A model generated the notes under the pieces. That model was not told the DNA's origin. It ran no database searches and saw nothing but the letters and a program-made list of their open reading frames with translations. The position numbers and the translations under genes were made by a program. A stretch of 6,157 bases of DNA from Pseudomonadota bacterium (lineage in GTDB: Bacteria; Myxococcota; Polyangia; GCA-2747355; JACKDQ01), in the NCBI GenBank assembly GCA_030591195.1, contig JAUVBO010000198.1, positions 1 through 6,157 on the forward strand. The letters run 5' to 3'. This document shows, piece after piece, positions 1 to 4,497 of this stretch. How positions within the stretch are numbered: position 1 is the first letter of the stretch; each line of letters opens with the position of its first letter.

Positions 1-236
1 GGGCGAGTGGGCTGCTGGGCAGCCGCGACGGGCTCGCTGTCGACGGGCTCGATGTCGAGCTCGACGACAGCGTCGTCGGGTGGGGTGAAGTCCCCGTCGC
101 GGAACAGCAGGTAGGCTGCCGGTAGCAGCAGGGTGTGGTTGAGCAACAGCGACCAGAGCAGCGCCCAGCCGAGGTGGGTCTTGCGGCGGGTCGTCCGCCA
201 GTCGTCATCGGCGCGGTGGTGCGGTCGCGAGCCCAT
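1..236 (-). CDS. N-terminus of a single-span membrane protein, TonB-like layout (partial)
   Basis: Only the first 78 codons are in the window; the gene runs off the left edge. The ATG start is at 236, 44 bp after the stop of the upstream HEAT-like gene, so the two are probably co-transcribed. The residues show a basic, hydrophilic N-terminus (about 1-22, ending RRKTHLG), one hydrophobic segment (about 23-46, WALLWSLLLNHTLLLPAAYL) and then an acidic, proline-containing stretch (DDAVVELDIEPVDSEP) leading into an Ala/Gln/Pro-rich part. A short cytoplasmic tail, one membrane anchor and a Pro/acid-rich periplasmic linker is the layout of TonB-type energy transducers and similar envelope linkers. 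The defining C-terminal domain is missing, so TonB is only a guess. No strong Shine-Dalgarno precedes the ATG. I am confident of the coding region and unsure of the function. Confidence 0.72.
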   Translation of the reverse strand, partial: MGSRPHHRADDDWRTTRRKTHLGWALLWSLLLNHTLLLPAAYLLFRDGDFTPPDDAVVELDIEPVDSEPVAAAQQPTR

Positions 237-280
237 TTCCCGAAGCTTAGCAGACCCAAAGGGTGGGAACGTCGCACGCC

Positions 281-1219
281 TCAGCGCAAGCGGCGCAAGG
301 CGGCCCGGACCGCCCGCTGGCGCTTGAGGCGGGCGAGGGCCCGGCGAGCCCGCGGGGTCCGCATCGCGCGAAGGCAGCGCGCGATGTCGATCTTCTCGTC
401 CAGCTCGGCCTTGCCTGTCACGAGCTCGTGCAACCGAGCTGCGGCGCCGACGTTGCGCAGGGTGGCGAGGAAGAGCTGCCGTGCCTTTCGCTCGGGCGGC
501 AGCGCGGCGCAGAGGGTTGCGGCAGCGGCGCGCGCCACCGCCAGGCTGTCGTCCTCTGCAACCAGGCGCGCGAGCGGCGCGAGCGACGTCAGGCTCACGG
601 CGCCGGCAAACAGCTCCACCGCGGCTTGGCGGATCGCCGGCTCGGGATCGGCGAGGAATCGCAGCAGACCACCGTCCTTGAGCGGGACGACTGCGCGGGT
701 GTGGGCCAGCGCGAGCAACGCCGCGGTTCTGACCTGGATCGGGCGCTGCCGCGCGGCGGCGAGGCCGATCAGGATCGAGACCGCCGGTCTGATGGTCGCG
801 GCCGACTCCTCGTGAAGCTGCAGGGGGACCCGGCGCAGGTCTTCGGCGATGCGGCGAGTCGCGATCAGCGCCTTGATCGCCACCCCGGCGTCAGCGTCGC
901 GTCCGCGGGCGGCGACGTCGGCGATGAGGTACCAGCTCCGGTCCACCAGCGGAGCGCCACCAAGGGCCGCCTTGACCATGACCAGCGGGCTCTTGCGACG
1001 CCGGAGGATCCGCCGGAGCCCGCCGACGCCCAGCCGGTTCGCGGCACGCTCGAGCTCGATCGGGTTGCCGCGCCTCGCGGCCAGCGCCAGGCGGGCATCG
1101 AGCCGGCCGCCGCGCGGAGCGGTTGCGCGCACCGCGCGGCTCCAGGCGGCGGTGGGTAGCTGGGTGACCAGCAGCGCGAGGGGCAGGAGGATCCGCCGGA
1201 TCGTGAGCCAGCGGGTCAC
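281..1219 (-). CDS. Exported HEAT-repeat-like helical protein
   Basis: This is a 312-residue protein read from a GTG at 1217-1219. That codon shares bases with the TGA of the upstream gene (a GTGA overlap), which implies translational coupling. The open frame extends further upstream, but only inside the neighbouring gene in another frame, so the GTG is preferred. Residues 1-27 look like a Sec signal: basic VTRWLTIRR, hydrophobic ILLPLALLVTQL, then an Ala-rich cleavage area. The rest is rich in Ala, Leu and Arg, with helix pairs typical of HEAT/armadillo scaffolds, for example IQVRTAALLALA (161-172), LLRFLADPEPAIRQAAVELF (185-204) and LAPLARLVAEDDSLAVAR (213-230). The C-terminus is very basic. 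HEAT proteins usually act as binding scaffolds, so a periplasmic partner-binding role is inferred. No catalytic motif is visible. Long opposite-strand frames here are high-GC shadows. Confidence 0.8.
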   Translation of the reverse strand: MTRWLTIRRILLPLALLVTQLPTAAWSRAVRATAPRGGRLDARLALAARRGNPIELERAANRLGVGGLRRILRRRKSPLVMVKAALGGAPLVDRSWYLIADVAARGRDADAGVAIKALIATRRIAEDLRRVPLQLHEESAATIRPAVSILIGLAAARQRPIQVRTAALLALAHTRAVVPLKDGGLLRFLADPEPAIRQAAVELFAGAVSLTSLAPLARLVAEDDSLAVARAAAATLCAALPPERKARQLFLATLRNVGAAARLHELVTGKAELDEKIDIARCLRAMRTPRARRALARLKRQRAVRAALRRLR

Positions 1220-1704
1220 TTTTGCAGGGTGAAGCGGCACTTGGCGTAGACCTTCTCCCGCCCGCCGATGAGCCGCGTGATCCGAGCCTCGAGCTTGTCC
1301 CCGACCTTGAACTGAGCCTGGCTGAGGGTCGCATTGGCGCGCAGGGTGTGGCCGTCGGGCAGCACGACAAACTCGACGAAGTCGACCTGCTCGCGCTTCT
1401 TGCCGAGCTTGTACCAGACGAGGTTGACCTTGTTCGCCCGCGGGGCCCGCCGGAGGAAGGCGATGAAGTGGAACGACCACTTACGGCCCTCACCCAGCGA
1501 CAAGGTCTTGGTCCGGCGCGCCAGGCGGACCATTTGGTTGAATTCCTTCTCCGTCGCCGGCTCGGCGAGAGCCTTGGCGGCAAATACGATGCGACCCCGA
1601 TTGCGTCGGTAGGTCGGTCCCTTGTCCGAGGTGTTGGCCAGCGCCGATGTTCCCACCAACCAGACCGCGAGCGTCCCCGTCACCAGTGCGAGCCTCGTTC
1701 CCAT
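1216..1704 (-). CDS. Small exported protein of unknown family
   Basis: This is a 162-residue protein. I chose the ATG at 1704 because it follows a good ribosome site (AAGGAAG, 6 nt upstream) and gives a clean signal peptide (MGTRLALVTGTLAVWLVGTS, then ALA-N cleavage near residue 23). An in-frame ATG at 1737 lacks a ribosome site and would add a hydrophilic extension before the signal. The mature part begins basic (YRRNRGRIVFAAKAL), has a helical middle (about 51-65) and ends in alternating polar and hydrophobic strands (KVNLVWYKLG, VDFVEFVVLPDGHTL, KLEARITRLIGGREKVYAKC), suggesting a small beta-sandwich with one cysteine at 156. I recognise no named domain. It is the first gene of the leftward operon and is divergent from lexA. 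The next gene's GTG overlaps its stop, so the two products are probably made together and act in the periplasm. Confidence 0.82.
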   Translation of the reverse strand: MGTRLALVTGTLAVWLVGTSALANTSDKGPTYRRNRGRIVFAAKALAEPATEKEFNQMVRLARRTKTLSLGEGRKWSFHFIAFLRRAPRANKVNLVWYKLGKKREQVDFVEFVVLPDGHTLRANATLSQAQFKVGDKLEARITRLIGGREKVYAKCRFTLQK

Positions 1705-1710
1705 CGAAAA

Positions 1711-1717
1711 CTTCCTT
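1711..1717 (-). promoter_or_regulatory. Ribosome binding site of the leftward operon
   Basis: AAGGAAG on the minus strand lies 6 nt before the ATG at 1704. It decides this start over the in-frame ATG at 1737, which has no comparable site. Confidence 0.7.
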
Positions 1718-1732
1718 TCTTGGTGTGTCTCA

Positions 1733-1762
1733 ATCATGGCCCCCTCGACGGGGCTTGCGCAA
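1733..1762 (-). promoter_or_regulatory. Weak candidate promoter for the leftward operon
   Basis: On the minus strand TTGCGC (1757-1762) and CATGAT (1733-1738) are separated by 18 bp. They match the -35 and -10 consensus at 3 and 4 of 6 bases. Transcription would start near 1726, leaving a leader of about 20 nt. The -35 overlaps a perfect 10-bp palindrome, CTTGCGCAAG (1754-1763), which could be an operator or chance. The match is poor and other sigma factors may be used. Confidence 0.25.
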
Positions 1763-1853
1763 GAATCCGACGATCCGGCGCCTGTCCCCCCTTAGACAAC
1801 AGGCCGCGGCGTGTGATTCATCGCCAGCAGCGCGGGCGACTCCGTGGGTTTTC

Positions 1854-1882
1854 TTGACATATACATATGTTCAGTGTACTAG
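1854..1882 (+). promoter_or_regulatory. lexA promoter
   Basis: A perfect -35 element TTGACA (1854-1859) is followed after 17 bp by TACTAG (1877-1882), a 3-of-6 match to the -10 consensus. The surrounding 40 bp are much more AT-rich than the rest of the window. The predicted start is near 1889, about 38 nt before the lexA ATG. The -35 assignment is strong. The -10 is approximate; TAGATG at 1880 is an alternative with longer spacing. Confidence 0.6.
1859..1875 (+). promoter_or_regulatory. LexA box 1 (Myxococcus type)
   Basis: ATATACATATGTTCAGT agrees at 14 of 17 positions with the M. xanthus LexA motif CTRHAMRYBYGTTCAGS (quoted from memory), including the full GTTCAG core at 1869-1874. It contains the palindrome ACATATGT and fills the spacer between the -35 and -10 elements of the lexA promoter, so bound LexA would block RNA polymerase. 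Confidence 0.65.
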
Positions 1883-1895
1883 ATGAATGTTCAGT
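1879..1895 (+). promoter_or_regulatory. LexA box 2 (Myxococcus type)
   Basis: CTAGATGAATGTTCAGT has the CTR start and GTTCAG core (1889-1894) of the same recalled motif but differs at several central positions, so it may be the weaker site. It lies exactly 20 bp, about two helical turns, after box 1 and covers the end of the -10 and the predicted transcription start. ATGTTCAGT is identical in both boxes. Confidence 0.55.
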
Positions 1896-1909
1896 AGTCC
1901 CTCCGGCCT

Positions 1910-1915
1910 GAGGAG
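1910..1915 (+). promoter_or_regulatory. lexA ribosome binding site
   Basis: GAGGAG ends 11 nt before the ATG at 1927. This spacing is slightly long but much better than the 23 nt to the next in-frame ATG at 1939, so it supports the 1927 start. Confidence 0.6.
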
Positions 1916-1926
1916 ATGGTGGCTAA

Positions 1927-2541
1927 ATGCGCGAAAACATGACGCGCCGTCAGAAGCAAGTCCTCGATTTCATCTCGACCCATATCGACAGGAAGGGGTA
2001 CCCACCAACCCTGCGGGAGATCGGTCGGCACCTGCGGGTGAGCAGCACCAACTGCGTCAACGACCACCTCAAGGCCCTCGAGCGCAAGGGGTACCTGCGG
2101 CGCGACGATCTCAAGTCGCGGGCCCTGCGTCCCGTGGACCACGAGGGCTCGGTGCTCAGCATCCCGCTCGTTGGCCAGGTGGCGGCTGGCCAGCCGATGC
2201 TCGCCGTGGAGGAGTCGGAGGACTCGGTCAAGATCGATCGGTTCTTCATCGGCAGCAGCGATGGCGTCTTTGCCCTGCGGATCAAGGGCGAGTCGATGAT
2301 CGACGACGGGATCCACGACGGCGACTACATCTTCGTTCGCAAGCAGCTGACCGCGAACAAGGGCGACGTGGTGGTCGCGATGCTCGACGGCGAGGCGACC
2401 GTCAAGCGCTTCTATCCCGAGGGCGACCGGATCCGCTTTCAGCCGGCCAATGAGGCGATGAGCCCGATTTACGTTCGCCGCGACGAGTTCCGCTCGGTCG
2501 ATCTGTTGGGCATCGTCGTCGGCGTCTACCGCAAGATGTAG
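1927..2541 (+). CDS. lexA: LexA, SOS-response transcriptional repressor
   Basis: This is a 204-residue LexA of normal length. LexA dimers repress DNA-damage genes; RecA-bound single-stranded DNA triggers self-cleavage and derepression. The N-terminal winged helix-turn-helix covers about residues 5-65, with [20 protein letters not shown] leading into [12 protein letters not shown], where the recognition helix lies. The S24 peptidase-like half begins near residue 78. The cleavage site is Ala87-Gly88 in VGQVAAGQP, the nucleophile is Ser123 in GESM and the general base is Lys160 in ATVKRF, so self-cleavage should work. The C-terminal segments [18 protein letters not shown] and [11 protein letters not shown] resemble Myxococcus LexA as I remember it. 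Two LexA boxes over its own promoter imply autorepression. It is divergent from an exported-protein operon, and no other known SOS gene is in the window. Confidence 0.97.
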   Translation: MRENMTRRQKQVLDFISTHIDRKGYPPTLREIGRHLRVSSTNCVNDHLKALERKGYLRRDDLKSRALRPVDHEGSVLSIPLVGQVAAGQPMLAVEESEDSVKIDRFFIGSSDGVFALRIKGESMIDDGIHDGDYIFVRKQLTANKGDVVVAMLDGEATVKRFYPEGDRIRFQPANEAMSPIYVRRDEFRSVDLLGIVVGVYRKM

Positions 2542-2558
2542 GTTTCGACGCCCCGGAA

Positions 2559-2572
2559 CGTCGCTGGCGGCG
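2559..2572 (+). repeat. Direct repeat copy 1
   Basis: CGTCGCTGGCGGCG occurs here and again, perfectly, at 2612-2625, a period of 53 bp. Both copies are soon followed by GCTC. The function is unknown. Confidence 0.6.
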
Positions 2573-2611
2573 TTGCTCCTCCTCGAAGTACCTCCCACAG
2601 TACGCCTTCAT

Positions 2612-2625
2612 CGTCGCTGGCGGCG
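2612..2625 (+). repeat. Direct repeat copy 2
   Basis: This is the second perfect copy of CGTCGCTGGCGGCG. Its core GTCGCTGGC also appears inverted, as GCCAGCGAC, at 2817-2825 in the same gap. Confidence 0.6.
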
Positions 2626-2801
2626 CATGCTCTGTGCTGTCGTTGACTCCGCGGCGAGTCCCGCCGGCGGAGATTGCCTCACGACGGCGGAGCTCGCCCG
2701 AAACGGCGTCTCATGCCTGTTTCCGAGATCGGACATCCAGTGAGGCGATGTCACGCAATGCCTGGGATTCACACCTCTTTTCGAGCGATGTTTCAGCAAA
2801 T

Positions 2802-2833
2802 GGCCAGCGTGCTGCTGCCAGCGACCGCTGGCC
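2802..2833. repeat. Inverted repeats before the CotH gene
   Basis: GGCCAGCG (2802-2809) pairs perfectly with CGCTGGCC (2826-2833) around a 16-nt loop. An alternative hairpin uses GCCAGC (2817-2822) and GCTGGC (2827-2832) around a 4-nt loop. The two stems share their right arm and exclude each other. They end 24 bp before the proposed CotH start. This could be a 5' leader structure, a binding site, or chance in GC-rich DNA. Confidence 0.4.
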
Positions 2834-2857
2834 CGCTCGCTGCAATACTGCCCCGAC

Positions 2858-4390
2858 ATGACAAAGAGCAACGCGGGGTCAGGAGCCAGCGAAGGAACCA
2901 TCGAGGACGCCCGCAGGCTTCACGCGGAGACCAGGCGCCCAGAGCACGTGTTGGTCGCCCTGGTGGCACTCGGCACGATAATCCTGCTCTTCGGCTGTGG
3001 TGCAGGCAGCGCGGAGCCGCACAGCACCAACGCGACCGTCGACAGCGATCGGCTGGGCGGAGCGCTCTGCAAGGGTGACCAGGCCCAGGGGATCGTGCGG
3101 CCAGCGCACTGGACCGAGGCGAGCCACTGCAAGGGGGTCGAGCCAGACTACGGCAAGCTCTTCGAGGACCAGGTCGTGCACCGGCTCGACGTCACCATCC
3201 ACCCGGCGGTCTACGAGCAGGCCCAAGACGATCTCGAGCAGTTGGTTGACGGCGTGAGCCCGAGCGGCGCGGGTGACGGCCCCGGCTTTCCCAGCGAAGA
3301 CCCGATCTGGGTGCCGGCGAAGATCGCGTTTGACGGCAAGACCTGGGACCAGGTGGGGATGCGCTACAAGGGCAACTCCTCGCTTGTCCTGGCCAGGCGC
3401 GAGGGCGTCAAGAAGCTCCCATTCCGCTTGAGCTTCGACAAGTTCGAGGACGACCACCCCGAGCTGACGAACCAACGCTTCTACGGCTTCAAGAAGATGA
3501 CCTTCTCCAGTGGCTTCCACGACGACTCGCTGCTGCGCGACAAGCTCGCCGCCGACATCTTCCGTGACGGCGGGATCCCCGCGGCGCGGGGCGCCTTCGC
3601 CAGGGTCTACGTCGACGCTGGCGGTGGGCCGGTCTATTTCGGGCTCTACACGATGATCGAGGATCCCTCCGACGAGTTGCTCGAGGCGCAGTTCGGCGAC
3701 GGCAGCGGCAACCTCTACAAACCCGAGGGCCACGCTGCCGACTGGCGGAAGTTCAACCGTGACGCCTTCCCCAAGAAGACCAACGAGGACGAGGCAGACT
3801 GGTCGGACATCGAGGCTGCTGTGGCGGCGCTGCACGCGGCCAGCCGCACCGCCGATCCCGCGACCTGGCGCGAGGAGCTGGAGCGGGTCTTCGACACGAG
3901 GCACTTCCTCCGCTGGCTCGCGATCAACCAGGCGATGGAGGCCTGGGACTCGTACGGCCGCATCGCTCACAACTACTACGTCTACGGGGACCCGAGCGCC
4001 GATGGGGTGTTGAGGTGGGTTCCCTGGGACCTCAACGCGGCCTTGTGCCACAGCGAGCGCGGCCAGGGCGCGCAGGCCGGCTCGGTAGCGCTCGACGAGG
4101 TCGGCGAGGATTGGCCGCTGATCCGCTTCCTGCTCGACGACGAGGTCTATCGCGAGGTCTACCGCAGCGAGCTCAAGGCCGCTGTCGAGGGCTGCTTCTC
4201 CAAGAAGGCGGTGCAGGCCAGGCTTGAGGCCTACCACGCGCTGATAGCGCCCTACGTGGTCGGTGACGACGGCGAGAAGTCCCCCCATACCTGCCTGCCG
4301 GACCCTGGCGCCTTCGAGGACTCGGTGGCGCGGATCACCAGCCACGTCGCTAGCCGCCACGAGGCTGTCGCGAAGGTGGTGGGCCCGTGA
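2858..4390 (+). CDS. CotH-family (atypical kinase-like) lipoprotein
   Basis: This is a 510-residue protein. A hydrophobic stretch (about 31-46, VLVALVALGTIILLFG) ends in a lipobox with Cys47, so it is probably a surface or periplasmic lipoprotein. The 28-residue hydrophilic leader before it is long and no clear Shine-Dalgarno precedes the ATG, so the start is uncertain. The CotH family domain spans about residues 105-400. Visible landmarks are VGMRYKGNSS (166-175), LPFRLSFDKFEDD (187-199), DDSLLRDKLAADIFRDGGIP (222-241), VYFGLYTMIEDP (259-270), NLYKPEG (285-291), WDSYGRIAHNYYVY (363-376) and WVPWDLNAAL (387-396). Bacillus CotH is an atypical kinase of spore-coat proteins. Asp364, Asn372 and Asp391 are plausible catalytic or metal ligands. 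Many relatives have PWDxD where this one has PWDLN. Substrate and activity are unknown. It is convergent with the IPT/TIG lipoprotein gene. Confidence 0.9.
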   Translation: MTKSNAGSGASEGTIEDARRLHAETRRPEHVLVALVALGTIILLFGCGAGSAEPHSTNATVDSDRLGGALCKGDQAQGIVRPAHWTEASHCKGVEPDYGKLFEDQVVHRLDVTIHPAVYEQAQDDLEQLVDGVSPSGAGDGPGFPSEDPIWVPAKIAFDGKTWDQVGMRYKGNSSLVLARREGVKKLPFRLSFDKFEDDHPELTNQRFYGFKKMTFSSGFHDDSLLRDKLAADIFRDGGIPAARGAFARVYVDAGGGPVYFGLYTMIEDPSDELLEAQFGDGSGNLYKPEGHAADWRKFNRDAFPKKTNEDEADWSDIEAAVAALHAASRTADPATWREELERVFDTRHFLRWLAINQAMEAWDSYGRIAHNYYVYGDPSADGVLRWVPWDLNAALCHSERGQGAQAGSVALDEVGEDWPLIRFLLDDEVYREVYRSELKAAVEGCFSKKAVQARLEAYHALIAPYVVGDDGEKSPHTCLPDPGAFEDSVARITSHVASRHEAVAKVVGP

Positions 4391-4497
4391 GCTATCGGGC
4401 CTTGCCCAACGTCAATTTCAAGGGGACTGTGGTGCGCGATGGGCGCGACGAATCAGGCCCGTTGGAGTCCAGGAATCGCTCAGCCGAGGACACCTAG
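4387..4497 (+). CDS. Possible 36-codon ORF coupled to the CotH gene
   Basis: A GTG at 4387-4389 overlaps the CotH stop (GTGA), and the frame runs 36 codons to a TAG at 4495-4497. It would give VSYRALPNVNFKG, then a short charged tail ending AEDT, with no signal peptide, membrane segment or known motif. By my count 28 of 36 codons end in G or C, which fits but does not prove coding. It fills the gap to the convergent gene, and both stop codons lie in the palindrome CTAG (4494-4497). There is no independent ribosome site. It could equally be a 3' untranslated region. Confidence 0.25.
   Translation: MSYRALPNVNFKGTVVRDGRDESGPLESRNRSAEDT
4396..4461. repeat. Inverted repeat between convergent genes
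   Basis: CGGGCCT (4396-4402) and AGGCCCG (4455-4461) are perfect 7-bp inverted arms separated by 52 nt. The loop is too long, and T-runs are missing, for a normal intrinsic terminator. It may contribute to bidirectional transcript ends or may be chance. Confidence 0.25.

Larger units (their letters stand above)
2542..2857. other. Intergenic region without a convincing gene
   Basis: These 316 bp lie between lexA and the CotH-family gene. Short open frames cross it on both strands, but none has a ribosome site, a recognisable product or a sensible boundary. It holds two 14-bp direct repeats, a third inverted 9-bp copy of their core and an 8-bp inverted repeat near the CotH start. CGACG (2546-2550) and CGTCG (2559-2563) could form a weak stem after lexA, but no U-run follows, so it is not called a terminator. 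I found no convincing sigma-70 promoter for the CotH gene. Confidence 0.6.

Noticed and set aside
254..264. Small palindrome ACCC-AAA-GGGT between the HEAT-like and TonB-like genes.
   Set aside because: A 4-bp stem with a 3-nt loop and no T-run is too weak for a terminator and easily arises by chance.
135..1159. Long plus-strand open frames (135-815 and 263-1159) opposite the HEAT-like gene.
   Set aside because: Their products are Arg/Ala/Ser- or Gly-rich with no domain or ribosome site. The minus strand has a signal peptide, helical repeats and a coupled start.
1222..1857. Plus-strand open frame opposite the small exported protein.
   Set aside because: It runs through the divergent control region and has no ribosome site or recognisable product. 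The minus-strand gene has both a signal peptide and a good ribosome site.
1861..1872. A Gram-positive style LexA box (GAAC-N4-GTTC) in the lexA promoter.
   Set aside because: The left half reads ATAC, only 2 of 4 matches. The longer Myxococcus-type motif ending in GTTCAG fits better.
1916..1942. Eight-codon upstream ORF in the lexA leader (ATGGTGGCTAAATGC to TGA) overlapping the lexA start.
   Set aside because: The GAGGAG site touches its ATG directly, too close for initiation, while spacing to the lexA ATG is acceptable.
2546..2563. CGACG/CGTCG stem right after lexA as an intrinsic terminator.
   Set aside because: Only 5 bp of stem with an 8-nt loop and no following T-run; not enough to call.
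2674..3078. Plus-strand open frame crossing from the gap into the CotH gene.
   Set aside because: It overlaps the CotH signal region in another frame, turns into Arg/Gly-rich shadow sequence and has no ribosome site.
2879..4360. A 493-codon open frame on the minus strand opposite the CotH gene.
   Set aside because: The plus strand has a full CotH domain with a lipobox. The antisense frame is low-complexity Val/Leu/Gly/Arg sequence, as expected from GC-rich third positions.
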